Shown here: positions 1 through 8,796 of the stretch, one piece after another
Layout of the letters: every line of letters starts with the position of its first letter
How positions within the stretch are numbered: position 1 is the first letter of the stretch
Source: Ruminococcus sp. JC304
Lineage (GTDB): Bacteria; Bacillota; Clostridia; Lachnospirales; Lachnospiraceae
Length of the DNA stretch: 64,000 bases
Direction of reading: 5' to 3'
Assembly: GCA_000285855.2 (NCBI GenBank)
Contig: HE978651.1
Coordinates: 2,163,177 to 2,227,176, forward strand
Notes under the pieces: model-generated
Seen by the model: only the letters and a program-made list of their open reading frames with translations
Database searches by the model: none
Told to the model about the DNA's origin: nothing
Program-made: the position numbers and the translations under genes

Positions 1-600
1 GACATTACTCATATCTTCCTTTATCGCAATATATTTTTCTGTCTGGTGATAATAGCCTTTTGCTTCCCCTTCCACATTCATCATGCGGATCGGTACAGGA
101 GAAATATTCTGCAATGCCTGCATGAACGTATCATAAAACTGTACACTTCCGGTAAGCTCCGGCACCTCCAGTTCTGCGATCGGTTCTCCCTCTGTCTGGC
201 TGACATCAAACACTGTCGTTATGCGGAATCTCGGTATCACCATCTCCACAATCTCTGTTTCCGGCTGTCCATCATCCCCGATCACAGGCTCTTTTGTTAC
301 CGGGTCGATCTTTTCAATCTCCTGTTTCTCCCGGATCGGTGCTGGTGCAATGATCTGGATTCCTTTCTCTCCACGTTTTACATGGCGGTTAAACTTCTTC
401 TGCCACGCCTGATACCCTGCCACCAGAGTAGCCTCCGGTTTCTGCATGGTGATCAGAAGGGTGTTATTAAAACTGTAATTATGAAACTTTGACATGGTAT
501 TCAGATATTCTGTATATCTCTCCGAAGTAAAGATTTCTTTTACTCCCTGCTCCAGCCGTTCCGATATTTCTTTTAACTGTTTTTCTATATTATTTGCCAT
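1..600 (-). CDS. ArdC/LtrC-like ssDNA-binding protein (partial, N-terminal 200 residues)
   Basis: The reading frame is open from an ATG at 600 to the window edge and is preceded by a GGAGGG ribosome binding site. The visible part resembles the N-terminal ssDNA-binding domain of ArdC/LtrC-like proteins of Tn1549-type ICEs: an early helical segment with YTEYLNTMSKFHNYSFNN, then VAGYQAWQKKFNRHVKRGEKG and the following strand IQIIAPAP. In this family the domain is commonly fused to further enzymatic or unknown domains that would lie outside the window. It follows the methylase-helicase gene on the same strand by about 55 bases, so the two are probably co-transcribed. A role in protecting or processing transferred single strands is inferred from the family. 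Confidence 0.8.
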   Translation of the reverse strand, partial: MANNIEKQLKEISERLEQGVKEIFTSERYTEYLNTMSKFHNYSFNNTLLITMQKPEATLVAGYQAWQKKFNRHVKRGEKGIQIIAPAPIREKQEIEKIDPVTKEPVIGDDGQPETEIVEMVIPRFRITTVFDVSQTEGEPIAELEVPELTGSVQFYDTFMQALQNISPVPIRMMNVEGEAKGYYHQTEKYIAIKEDMSNV

Positions 601-654
601 AAACAAACCCTCCATTTTATGTCCCCGCCAGAGAAAACTCTGACGGGAAATCTT

Positions 655-1737
655 TTATAACTCCTGTTCGTGTTTTTTCTTTGCAGTTTTCTGTACAGGT
701 GGCTGTTCCGCCGTATTCTGCTGTGCCTTCTCCTGCTTTAAGCGTTCCAGAATAGATGGCTTATGGATTCTGTCTGCTGTTTCCGGAAGTTCTTTTTCTT
801 CTACAGCATCCCTGCTATCTGTGCTGCTTCCTTCTCTGCCAATATCCTCATCTGCCATAATCGTCTCATTGCCCTTTTCATCCATGTTCAGCAACGCATT
901 TAACTCGGATAACCGTTCCATCTTTTCATTCAGCTCTGCTTCTTTCGGGAATGGTTTCTTTACCTCTTCCTGTGCAGTCGCAAGCTGCTGTTGTACGGTT
1001 TCCAGTTTCTGTTCGCTTTCCGTCAGCTTCCTGTCAATGGAAGAAAGGGTGTTATGGATACGCTGCATATTTCCTACCGGGTCTTTTCCGATCTCCAGTT
1101 TATAAGAGCATTTTCCTTTGACCGTCAGCTCAAACGCATTGGAGAACATATTGTAGGAAGCAGATAACGTAAACCCATGATATTCCCCGACCTTTCCGCC
1201 GGTGCTAACGGTTTTTAGTCCTGCACAGGCAGCAATCAATGCCTCGCCTGCTTCTTTCTTATCTTCATAAAGGACATTTCCTACTGTCATGGCAAATGTG
1301 TCATTATCCTGTAAATCCACGCTTTTTACTACCTGCGAATCCACCTGCATCCCGGCAATCCACTCTTTCAATGCACTGATCTGTACCGGGAAATTCTTTG
1401 CAATATCGGATTCCAGACGGTAAATCTGACTGGTATGGTTTGCCTTTAAGAGTTTCAGCTTACTTACCTGCACATCCAGATCCATTTTTTCCTTAATGTA
1501 CGGATTGCCTGTAGCAAGTGCCTTGATCTCTGCATAGGACAGTGCCGTATCATCCACATCTTCACAAGCCCTGACCGGGGATTTACTGGTCATGATCTGA
1601 CTGATGAACTTCTGCTTATTCTCCAAAATCTGCCACATATACGCATCAAAAGTGTTCTCCGTCACATACCGGAATATCTTTACTTTGTCATTCTGGTTTC
1701 CCTGTCTTAAAATACGTCCTTCCTGCTGTTCCAGATC
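655..1737 (-). pseudogene. 3' part of the transposon-split methylase-SNF2 helicase
   Basis: This is the C-terminal 359 residues of the gene whose first part lies at 12739-19442. It starts abruptly at the transposon junction with LEQQEGRILRQGNQNDK, the SNF2 helicase motif VI region. Helical and coiled-coil sequence and a polar tail rich in E, K and Q follow. A GTG at 1665 could start translation of a 336-residue fragment, but no good ribosome binding site is visible there and motif VI would be excluded. The codon phase matches the upstream part exactly once the transposon is removed. As it stands the segment is separated from its promoter and from helicase motifs I-V. Confidence 0.9.
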
Positions 1738-3592
1738 AGTCGGTCATTTTTTGCGGACAGTTCATACATGCTATCCTTTTCTGTTCTCTGCTCCTGCGTT
1801 TGCTCTCGTTTGATTTCTCCCTCCGTATCTTCTTGGCACAAGCAGGACAATACCTTGATGCACCAGAGCCCGGGACATATTCAACGCCGCACACCGTACA
1901 ATTTTTAGCGGGCATTGCTGCCCACCGTTTTGTAGGTATGATATGTAATTCATCGACAAAGCCGATGAATTTATAGTAAATCTTGATTTCCTGCTTCACT
2001 GTTCCGTCTGCCATCTTCTCACGCTCCGAAACAAGTATCTTGTCTATGAGTGCGTTTATAACTGTTGCATCCAGTTCTTTTAAGCCTTGATAATTTCGGA
2101 TAAGGGCGAGGAAGTCACGGATTCCCCGTGATTTCTCGTAGCTTTCATTAAGAGTTTCCGTCACCTCTTTCAGCCTTGCTTCAATTTCAAGCTGCTCTTT
2201 CTGGTATTTCCCCGACATCATCTCAAAATTCCGCTCGGTAATACGCTCCATGACCTTATCCTCGTAGAGAGAGGAAAACAGCCTGTCCAGTTCCGCAAGG
2301 CGTTTGTTCAGCTTCTTACGTTCTTTCTCTAATGCTTTCGCCCTGCTCTGGTCTGTTTCCGTGAGCCGCTTTTCTATGGCCCTGACCGCCTTTTCATCAT
2401 TCACTGCCATATCCGCAAAACAGTTGATGTCGGCAAGAACGGCATTGAATAAATCCCTTGCTTCTATATTGTGGGCACTACACTCGCTTCTTCCGTTTCT
2501 TGCATAATTATTACATGAATACTGTACACAGTCGATAATCTCTGGGCGTTTCCTCCTGTGTACGTTCATTGCCCGCAGAGCACATCCGCAGTCCACACAC
2601 TTGATAACGCCTGCAAAAATATTTACAAATCCTCCCTTGTTCTGTGGAAGCCTACGACTTGTAATAAGCTGTTGGACAATATCAAATTCCTCCTGCGTGA
2701 CTATTCCCTCATGGGTATTGGGTATCACTTCCCATTCTTCGGGCAGCTTAGAGGGGCGTTTCTTGCTTTTCATATTGGCGGCAATCCGTTTGTAGCCTAC
2801 AAGATTTCCCGCATATATCGGGCTTCTTAAAATGCTCCTCACGCTGTTCCCACTCCAAATATAGCGTTTGTCCTCGTTCCCCTCAAAATGACGTTCAAAG
2901 CCTGTTTCGCCACGCTCCGCCGCATAAGCGGCAGGGCGTAGGATATGCTGTTTATTAAGATGTCTGCAAATTTTGGCAACTCCATTCCCTTTTAATGCAA
3001 GGTCGAATATCTCTTTTACAACATGTGCCACTTTATCATCTATCAGCAGATGGTTGTGGTCGGCAGGGTCTTTGATATAGCCATAAGGGGCGGTAGTTCC
3101 CATGAATTTCCCCTGTTGAAACCTCGCCCGATATGCCGATTTTATCTTAACAGATATGTCAGCGGCATACATTTCGTTTAAAATGTTGCGGAAAGGCGTG
3201 ATGTCCATAGCAGATTTATTCAAGGTATCTACGCCGTCATTGACCGCTATATACCTCACGTTATGCTCTGGGAAGAAAACTTCCAGATATAACCCACAAT
3301 CAAGATAGTTTCTCCCCAGACGGGATAAATCTTTCGTAATCACGCAGTTTATCAGACCGCTTTCAATGTCTTTTATCATATTCTGGAAACTTGGTCTTTG
3401 GAAATTTGTACCAGAATAACCATCGTCCACATACGTTTTTGCTATGTGCCATCCCTGCTTTTTCACATAATCCGTGAGGATGGATTTCTGTGTCGCAATG
3501 CTCGCACTCTCGTTATCCGTACCATCGTCTTTAGATAAGCGGCAATAAATGCCGACTAAATAGATTTTCTTTTCTTCTTTGATTCCTGCCAT
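1736..3592 (-). CDS. Large serine recombinase (TnpX/TndX-like)
   Basis: This 618-residue protein would excise and integrate the transposon at GA dinucleotides. The N-terminal resolvase domain shows the catalytic serine in GIYCRLSKDDG, the arginine-rich SRLGRNYLDCG segment and DGYSGTNFQRP. A recombinase domain follows (about residues 170-300), then a zinc ribbon beginning CVDCGCALRAM, a long coiled coil (about 400-480) and a DUF4368-like region. The end carries a second cysteine pair arrangement (CTVCGVEY and CPACAKK) and basic residues. Length and architecture match TnpX/TndX-type recombinases. The stop codon lies in the element end itself, so the C-terminus is defined by the junction. ATG at 3592 is used; upstream GGAGGTTTTACAGT gives a good ribosome binding site. 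Confidence 0.93.
   Translation of the reverse strand: MAGIKEEKKIYLVGIYCRLSKDDGTDNESASIATQKSILTDYVKKQGWHIAKTYVDDGYSGTNFQRPSFQNMIKDIESGLINCVITKDLSRLGRNYLDCGLYLEVFFPEHNVRYIAVNDGVDTLNKSAMDITPFRNILNEMYAADISVKIKSAYRARFQQGKFMGTTAPYGYIKDPADHNHLLIDDKVAHVVKEIFDLALKGNGVAKICRHLNKQHILRPAAYAAERGETGFERHFEGNEDKRYIWSGNSVRSILRSPIYAGNLVGYKRIAANMKSKKRPSKLPEEWEVIPNTHEGIVTQEEFDIVQQLITSRRLPQNKGGFVNIFAGVIKCVDCGCALRAMNVHRRKRPEIIDCVQYSCNNYARNGRSECSAHNIEARDLFNAVLADINCFADMAVNDEKAVRAIEKRLTETDQSRAKALEKERKKLNKRLAELDRLFSSLYEDKVMERITERNFEMMSGKYQKEQLEIEARLKEVTETLNESYEKSRGIRDFLALIRNYQGLKELDATVINALIDKILVSEREKMADGTVKQEIKIYYKFIGFVDELHIIPTKRWAAMPAKNCTVCGVEYVPGSGASRYCPACAKKIRREKSNESKRRSREQKRIACMNCPQKMTD
1738..1759 (+). repeat. Left terminal inverted repeat of the tet(O) transposon
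   Basis: Compared with the reverse complement of 12717-12738, 16 of 22 positions match, including an 11-base identical block TTTTGCGGACA. The repeat overlaps the last codons of the serine recombinase gene, whose TGA stop includes the terminal GA. Confidence 0.82.
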
Positions 3593-3646
3593 ACTGTAAA
3601 ACCTCCGTATCTGTCCTATCTGTTTTCATGTCCCATTGCGTACATT

Positions 3647-3910
3647 CTAAGCGGACAGCCCCTCATTGTCGAAGGTGTCGCCCTCGGCAATCTTCTTCCG
3701 AATATCCTCGGAGATAATCGGGACAAACGCTTCTGTAACGGTCTGTGTGCCGACATATTCACGGCTGATTATCATCTGCACTGGTGCTTTTGGCACGATA
3801 CGCTTTCTCTTTTTATCTGCTTTCTTATCCTCGCCCATACTTAAATCTTCCTTTCCAGACAGGGCAGGGAAGAGTTTGGAAATGTCCCCGCCCTGCCAAT
3901 CAGATACCAT
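3647..3910 (-). CDS. Small basic hypothetical protein of the transposon
   Basis: This 87-residue protein is not assigned to a named family. It has a charged central patch (GEDKKADKKRKR) followed by VQMIISREYVGTQTVTEAF and a C-terminal helix. Its ATG overlaps the stop of the YdbC-like gene, which suggests translational coupling, and it precedes the recombinase gene by about 55 bases. Small proteins of this type are often found just upstream of large serine recombinases in clostridial mobilizable elements. A role in excision or recombinase control is possible but is inferred from position only. Confidence 0.6.
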   Translation of the reverse strand: MVSDWQGGDISKLFPALSGKEDLSMGEDKKADKKRKRIVPKAPVQMIISREYVGTQTVTEAFVPIISEDIRKKIAEGDTFDNEGLSA

Positions 3911-4140
3911 TAATCCTCGCTGTTTAATTCTTTCTGTAATGCTTTAAGGAGTGCCGCCGCTTCATCAGCGTTCAGCGTGATTCCCTTGCCGCACTTTTCA
4001 CGGTTCGGGGAAAAGCTGCGGATGTCATACTTCGGCTCTTTCCCATTCCATGAAATGAGATTGATTTCCTTTGTGTAGCCACTGTCGCCCGTAGACAATA
4101 CTGCGATTTCCTTTACGATTTCATACTGGATTTCTCTCAT
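3910..4140 (-). CDS. PC4/YdbC-like ssDNA-binding protein
   Basis: The protein has 76 residues. The pattern EIVKEIAVLSTGDSGYTKE, then LISWNGKEPKYDIRSFSP and a GITLNADEAAALLKAL helix matches the YdbC/PC4-like family, which binds single-stranded DNA as a dimer. It sits between parB and a small basic gene in one tight operon. A role in DNA processing during transfer or excision is inferred from the family. The start ATG at 4140 is the only sensible one, and the length is typical of the family. Confidence 0.75.
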   Translation of the reverse strand: MREIQYEIVKEIAVLSTGDSGYTKEINLISWNGKEPKYDIRSFSPNREKCGKGITLNADEAAALLKALQKELNSED

Positions 4141-4185
4141 TCTCCATACCTCAACTCTCTGTATTTACTTCCCGAAAAAAGAAGA

Positions 4186-5040
4186 TTAGCGGCTGTCACG
4201 GTTGCGTTTCCTCTGCAACTCACGCTCCAAAAGTTTGATGATGGTTTCCTCCATCTGCTTCGGCGTTGTGTTCTTCGGAAAGTATTTTTTCAGCTTGCTT
4301 GTGTTGATTTTCAAGGTTTCTTTCTGGTTGCCCTTTTCCTCCGTCATAATCGCAAATATCGTATCCATGTCAAGCCGCCCGCTCTGGCTTAACTGTTTCA
4401 TCCGCTGTGCCTGTGAGAGTGAGGGCGTTGCTTCTTCGCTCTCCATCGTGGCAAAGAGGTTTTCCTGCTCGTCTTTCTTCAAGAAGGACAGTTCCACCGC
4501 AGGCGTGAGGGCGATTTTCCCCTCGTCCACCATCTGCAAAATCGGCGGTATCAGTTCCGTCAGGCGGATAAAACGCTGCACGGTCATCCTGCCCACGCCG
4601 AAGCCCTGTGCCACCTTGTCGTCCGTCCGCAACTTCGTCACAACTTGTGACGAGGTTAAGTCTGTGCGGAAACCCTGCCGCTTCATGGCTTCGGATTTCA
4701 TCTTGTAAGCAAACGCCCGCTCCGATGGCAGGATATTCTCACGCTGCAAATTGCTGTCTACAAGGGTGATGATGGCTCGGTCACGGTCTAAGGGCAGGAC
4801 AAACGCAGGCACGGTATTTATCCCTGCAAGTTCAGAAGCACGGACACGCCGCTGTCCTGCAATCACTTCATAACCGTCCCCGTCCTCTTTCGGGCGTGTG
4901 ATTATCGGCGTGACAATGCCAAATTCCTTGATGCTTTCCGCTAACTCTGACAGTGTTTCATCTTCTGCCACATGAAACGGATTGTCGGGGAACGGGTACA
5001 AGTCTTTGGTCTTTAACACCTTAAAATCCTGTTTCTTCAT
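4186..5040 (-). CDS. ParB/Spo0J-family DNA-binding protein
   Basis: This 284-residue protein has the ParB N-terminal nuclease-like domain. It shows LYPFPDNPFHV, the box GYEVIAGQRRVRASELAG and the arginine-rich LVDSNLQRENILPSERAFAY. A helix-turn-helix follows (about residues 145-200; KVAQGFGVGRMTVQRFIRL). The C-terminal third is a charged extension. It lies 8 bases after the MobV gene in the same operon. No ParA partner is present, as is common for ParB-like proteins of mobile elements, so a role in DNA binding at the transfer or replication region rather than true partition is an inference. Confidence 0.88.
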   Translation of the reverse strand: MKKQDFKVLKTKDLYPFPDNPFHVAEDETLSELAESIKEFGIVTPIITRPKEDGDGYEVIAGQRRVRASELAGINTVPAFVLPLDRDRAIITLVDSNLQRENILPSERAFAYKMKSEAMKRQGFRTDLTSSQVVTKLRTDDKVAQGFGVGRMTVQRFIRLTELIPPILQMVDEGKIALTPAVELSFLKKDEQENLFATMESEEATPSLSQAQRMKQLSQSGRLDMDTIFAIMTEEKGNQKETLKINTSKLKKYFPKNTTPKQMEETIIKLLERELQRKRNRDSR

Positions 5041-5048
5041 TCACATAT

Positions 5049-6014
5049 CTACCTTTCTTTCGCTCTGCTTCTATGATTTTTCTGCAATTCTTCCAACACT
5101 TCGGGCGGTATTTTTGACAGCAGCCGCCCCATCTGCTCGTTGGTTCTCTGCAATTCAAATATCTTCTGATTCGCTTTCTGCACCTTTAGTTCCTGCTCGT
5201 ACTTTTCATCACGCATACGCCCCGCATAGTCTGATTCCTGCCCAATTCTCTCTTTCAAACTGTCGATATACGCCTGCTGTTTCCCGATTTCCTTAGAGAA
5301 TTTCTCCACGTCTGGCAGCCATGCAGAGAGTAAATCTAACGCTTTATCCCTTTTCTTCCCTGCGTTAAAGGCGTTGATGTCGGATAGGGCAGACACGATT
5401 TCTTCATACTGTTTATCAAGCCTGCCGCCTAATTTATAGAGCCATGTGGGGACGTGTTTCCGCTTGGTTTCCATTGAGGACTGCCCCCGTTCAAGCTGAT
5501 TCCACCGTGAGGACATCCGCTCATGGTAGGCGGTCTGCCACTCGGATAATGATTTCTGGTTGCCTAAGATAGCTTTCGCTGACAGCTTATTGTCTGGCGT
5601 AATCGGCACAAAGCAGAGGTGCATATGGGGCGTTCTCTCGTCCATATGGACGACAGCGGAGAGGATATTCTGCTTTCCAACACGCTCCGAAATGAAGTCA
5701 AGAGCCGTCTGGAAATACGCTTTTTGTTCTTCGGGCGGTAACTGGTTCATAAATTCTGGTGAAGCTGTGATGAGCGTTTCCACCATCATCACGCTGTCTT
5801 TCCTTGTCCTGCACCCCGCTTCGGCTACCATGCGGTTAATCTCTTTCTTGTAGGTGTACTTTGGTGGTGCTATGAGATGGTAATTGTTTTTAGAGCGTTC
5901 CATATCTATATCTGGGTTGCTTTTGTAGGCTTCTTTCTTCCGCTCGTTGTGGCGTTCACAAGCCGCAACGCCGCCCGCTTTTCGTTTCTGGAAACGCAGG
6001 ATTGCATAAGGCAT
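5049..6014 (-). CDS. MobV-family relaxase (Mob/Pre)
   Basis: This 321-residue protein would nick the transposon oriT and pilot the strand for mobilization. It begins MPYAILRFQKRKAGG, typical of MobV N-termini, and carries NNYHL and the metal-binding motif VVHMDERTPHMHLCF. A long coiled coil fills the C-terminal third. The frame is open further upstream, but ATG at 6014 has AAGGAGG before it and gives the standard N-terminus. The upstream extension is encoded by the 43-bp repeat region and is not protein-like. It is shorter than plasmid MobM (about 490 residues). The matching oriT-like sequence lies about 270 bases upstream. Confidence 0.93.
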   Translation of the reverse strand: MPYAILRFQKRKAGGVAACERHNERKKEAYKSNPDIDMERSKNNYHLIAPPKYTYKKEINRMVAEAGCRTRKDSVMMVETLITASPEFMNQLPPEEQKAYFQTALDFISERVGKQNILSAVVHMDERTPHMHLCFVPITPDNKLSAKAILGNQKSLSEWQTAYHERMSSRWNQLERGQSSMETKRKHVPTWLYKLGGRLDKQYEEIVSALSDINAFNAGKKRDKALDLLSAWLPDVEKFSKEIGKQQAYIDSLKERIGQESDYAGRMRDEKYEQELKVQKANQKIFELQRTNEQMGRLLSKIPPEVLEELQKNHRSRAKER

Positions 6015-6055
6015 AGGCGGATTCCTCCTTTCTTTCGGCGGGTGACCGTCCTTTG

Positions 6056-6098
6056 GGGTGACAGCGGTGACGGTGGTGACAGCAGTTTTGGGATACCC
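6056..6098 (+). repeat. 43-bp repeat, copy 1 (direct orientation)
   Basis: The unit starts GGGTGACAGCGGTGACGGTG and ends GGGATACCC. It is nearly identical to the reverse complement of two further copies at 6459-6501 and 6557-6599. A degenerate partial copy (GATGATGACGGTG, then TTTTTGGGATACCC) lies at about 6150-6178. Each unit itself contains three GGTGAC-like steps, so it could bind a protein cooperatively. Confidence 0.8.
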
Positions 6099-6284
6099 CC
6101 TGCCGACTGCCGCAACTGTCACCCTCACCCCCTGCATGACGGTCATGTCGATGATGACGGTGTTTTTGGGATACCCCCCTCGCAAGAGCCGTCACCGTCA
6201 TGCCGCCATTCTTTTATCCGAAGCCGTAAGGCGTAGGATAGCAGGGCACAGCCCTGCCTTAAGGGAGTCCAGAGGGAACGTCTG

Positions 6285-6322
6285 GCACACGACTTTGCAG
6301 GGCAAAGTGTAGTGTGTTACAC
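6285..6322 (+). other. Predicted MobV-type oriT (pMV158-like nic site)
   Basis: The sequence contains GCACAC, then the hairpin ACTTTGC-AGG-GCAAAGT (6292-6308), then GTGTAGTGTGTTAC. This matches the known pMV158-family oriT layout, in which MobM cleaves in TAGTGTG/TTA. By analogy the nick would fall between 6316 and 6317. It lies in the non-coding stretch between the MobV gene and the RepA-like gene. Nicking here is inferred from the motif match and the neighbouring relaxase. Confidence 0.8.
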
Positions 6323-6458
6323 CCTGTAAACGCAGTCGGAAAAATCGGAATGATTTTTCTGACCGCAGGGGTGGTTTTACACGACCGAAAAGGGCGAGTA
6401 AATCTCACGCCTGCATTTTGCGTTTACGGGGTGTTCTCCCGTAGGGATGACAGCGGCA

Positions 6459-6501
6459 GGGTATCCTAAAATCACTGTCACCACCGTCACTGCTGTCACC
6501 C
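6459..6501 (-). repeat. 43-bp repeat, copy 2 (inverted orientation)
   Basis: This is the reverse complement of the unit at 6056-6098 with a few substitutions. It lies between the oriT-like site and the 3' end of the RepA-like ATPase gene. The 6015-6538 stretch otherwise holds only the oriT-like site, GC-rich hairpins and no convincing gene. Confidence 0.8.
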
Positions 6502-6538
6502 GCAGGGCAGAGCCGCCAGCTTTACATGGCTTTAAGCG

Positions 6539-7564
6539 TCAATGACAGTAACAGGGGGGTATCCTAATATCGCTGTCACCACCATCACCGCTGTCACCCG
6601 CCCTCCTTGCAAGGGCAATCCGCCTGCCGTCTTTCCTGCGGCTGTACTGGTAGCAGATACGGTTCTCGCTTAAAAATGTGGTGCGGTATTCATTCAGCCA
6701 TTTCGTAATCACCGTGGGTATGGTTTCCGTTTCCCCCATAGCGGCTAACAGTTCCGTTGCCGTGCCTATCCATTCTTCCTTATCCCTCATAAAATCCACC
6801 AACCGAAAAAGGACATCTGGTATCGTTTCTTTCGCAAGCTGCTCCTGCGTTTTCCGCTCCACAAGCTCCCAACGGCAATCACGGAAACGCAGCGTGTATT
6901 CCTGATAAGGCGTGTCCCTGCCCGTCACATACAGCTTGGCGGTGTCAGACGCACGTTTCTCCTTTTCCAGAACAAAGGTAGCGTCCGCACTCCCCGTTAA
7001 TCCTGTCGTCCCAGACACCTTGTTGAACACGTCGCTGTCATTCTGCTTTCGGATGTGGTGTACGACAATGACCGCCAGAGAGTGCCTGTCGGCAAAGTCT
7101 TTGATGAGGGAGATGTCCCCATAGTCGCTTGCATAGGCATTGTCTTTTGAAGCTGTACGGACTTTCTGCAAGGTATCAATGACAATGAGCCTGCTGTCTG
7201 GGTAATCTTTCAGATAATCTTCAAGCTGCACGATAAGACCGTCTGACAGCTTGCAGCTTGCCACGGCAAAGTGGAGCCGCCCGCTTGCTTCGTCCGTCAA
7301 ACGAAATAACCTGTCCTGTATGCGGCAGAACGTGTCCTCAAGGCAGAGGTAAAGCACATCGCCCTCCATTGTCGGCATATCCCATAAAGGGATTCCCTGC
7401 GACACGCATAAGCATAGCTTCAGCATGAGCCAGCTTTTGCCTATCTTCTGTGAGCCGCAGAACAGCGATAAGCCTGTCGGGATAAGGCTGTCCACCACAA
7501 AGGATGGTTTCTCAAGCGGTTCATAAAGGAGCGTTTCGGCGTTGACTGTCTGTAACTTCTGCAT
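6539..7564 (-). CDS. RepA-like AAA/RecA-fold ATPase
   Basis: This 341-residue protein belongs to the RecA-fold hexameric ATPases related to plasmid RepA helicases. The Walker A is GSQKIGKSW (about residues 37-45) and the Walker B is RLIVIDTL (about 124-131). VIVVHHIRKQND follows, with TGLTGSADATFVLEK after it. A C-terminal winged-helix-like part (about 240-320) may bind DNA. The gene is preceded by GGAGGAAAGCC. It sits across from the MobV gene with the repeat/oriT region between them, which fits an initiator or helicase role in element replication or transfer. That function is an inference from family and position. Confidence 0.85.
   Translation of the reverse strand: MQKLQTVNAETLLYEPLEKPSFVVDSLIPTGLSLFCGSQKIGKSWLMLKLCLCVSQGIPLWDMPTMEGDVLYLCLEDTFCRIQDRLFRLTDEASGRLHFAVASCKLSDGLIVQLEDYLKDYPDSRLIVIDTLQKVRTASKDNAYASDYGDISLIKDFADRHSLAVIVVHHIRKQNDSDVFNKVSGTTGLTGSADATFVLEKEKRASDTAKLYVTGRDTPYQEYTLRFRDCRWELVERKTQEQLAKETIPDVLFRLVDFMRDKEEWIGTATELLAAMGETETIPTVITKWLNEYRTTFLSENRICYQYSRRKDGRRIALARRAGDSGDGGDSDIRIPPCYCH
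6557..6599 (-). repeat. 43-bp repeat, copy 3 (inverted, inside the ATPase 3' end)
   Basis: This third copy encodes the last residues of the RepA-like ATPase (the GDSGDGGDSDIRIP tail). The C-terminus of that protein is therefore repeat-derived. Copies 2 and 3 are 98 bases apart, in the same orientation. Confidence 0.8.
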
Positions 7565-7734
7565 GGCTTTCCTCCTTTCGGGCGGTGTCTTTGTTTTCGT
7601 TGCACATAGGCGTTGACCTCCTTAAAAATAGATTTACTCCCACGGAAAAAAGTGAGAGTATGTAATGCCGCCAATCCCACACAAATAAAAAACAGATTTC
7701 TTTTTCGGGCGGTGTCGGTCACGGTTGGAGATAT

Positions 7735-8193
7735 TTCTTCAATTTCCGCCTTTACTTTCTCCTTTGCAATCGCAACAGATTTCTGTATTGCCGAAGCGGT
7801 GCAATGCTCCATAGCGGCGATTTGGTAAAAATTGAACTCATACTCGTAGTAGAGCAGGAAACGCCGCCTTTGTATCTCTGGAAGGCTCCCAACCGCCTTA
7901 TAGAGCGTTTCATTCCGTTCTTCCTCAACCATGCGTTCATCAAGGCTCTTAGGCACACGCAACGCCCGTCTGTAAAGGGTTTCGTCCCATACCTCGTTAA
8001 ACTCCCTGTGCCGCTCGTCCCATTAGAAAAGATTCCTGTTCCTGCGCTCCATCTGCCGAAACTCCATAAAGAACTGTTCCGACACTTCCAACTCGTGGGA
8101 TTTGCCCTGCCCGTCCTTAAAGCTGATAAAATACCTTGTGCCGCTTTCCGTGGATTCCTCCCGAAGCGTGTATGCCTTAACCCTGTATGCCAT
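7735..8193 (-). pseudogene. Sigma-70-like regulator with an in-frame TAA
   Basis: The frame starts at ATG 8193, preceded by GGAGGACAACAGG, with MAYRVKAYTLREEST. It stops at TAA 8023-8025 and then continues in the same frame (WDERHREFNEVWDETLYRRA, then RVPKSLDER) as a region-4-like helix-turn-helix (RRRFLLYYEYEFNFYQIAA). One base change (for example CAA to TAA) explains the break, because frame and similarity continue on both sides. Protein-like sequence ends near 7735, although the frame stays open to 7441 inside the ATPase gene. Re-initiation at a TTG at 7962 could still give the HTH half. This family of short sigma-like proteins is common in clostridial mobile elements. Confidence 0.75.
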
Positions 8194-8276
8194 CCTGTTG
8201 TCCTCCTGCAAAAAATGAGTGAGGGGATTTCCATCCCTCACCCAGTAGCCCGCAGGATGGCAGGCTGTTTTAGAAG

Positions 8277-8702
8277 CTATAAAATTTTCCGCAGCTTCTT
8301 CCGCAGATGGTCTAACCTCGCATAGATGGCACCAGTCGTCAAATGCACAAGCGGGGCAATCTCCTTTGTGGAATACCCCTGCATTTTCAGCAGGACGATT
8401 TTCAAGGTACGCCCGTCCACCGTGACTAATACTTGATAGAGATTTTCGCTCTCAATCTCTTCCAGTAACTCCGCAACCGTACCCACTTCCGCCTGCCGCT
8501 CCCTGCCTGCCATGTCCTCAAGATATTCCGCAACGTCATTCGTCCATCGGTAAAACCGCCTGTTGGAATTGAAGTCTGCCCTGTCCGCCATGCGTATCTG
8601 CTCAATGGTCGCTTCATCAACGCCGCACTCACGCAGCAGCTTTTCCTCCGCTTCTTTCCAGATACGCCATTTCCTGTCCTCCCGTCCGTGGTTGTATGCC
8701 AT
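8277..8702 (-). CDS. Sigma-70 region-4-like HTH protein
   Basis: This 141-residue protein has a C-terminal helix-turn-helix (GYSTKEIAPLVHLTTGAIYARLDHLRKKL is the region) typical of sigma region 4 or its relatives. The N-terminal half is charged and helical, beginning MAYNHGREDRKWRIWKEAEE. ATG 8702 is chosen over an upstream in-frame ATG because GGAGGAAGTAAGA precedes it. It is clearly related to the ICE gene at 36793-37233, which has the same start and the same HTH position. A regulatory role in element gene expression is inferred. Confidence 0.8.
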   Translation of the reverse strand: MAYNHGREDRKWRIWKEAEEKLLRECGVDEATIEQIRMADRADFNSNRRFYRWTNDVAEYLEDMAGRERQAEVGTVAELLEEIESENLYQVLVTVDGRTLKIVLLKMQGYSTKEIAPLVHLTTGAIYARLDHLRKKLRKIL

Positions 8703-8796
8703 TCTTACTTCCTCCAATCAGAATTGATTGAGAGGGCAGAGAAAAGCCCCCTCATCTTCCCAAAGGAAAAAACAAGGGGGCTGAACGCCTTAAATT

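Noticed and set aside
1771-1959. 62-codon frame within the recombinase 3' end
   Set aside because: It is a shadow of the zinc-finger-like C-terminus of the recombinase and has no start signal.
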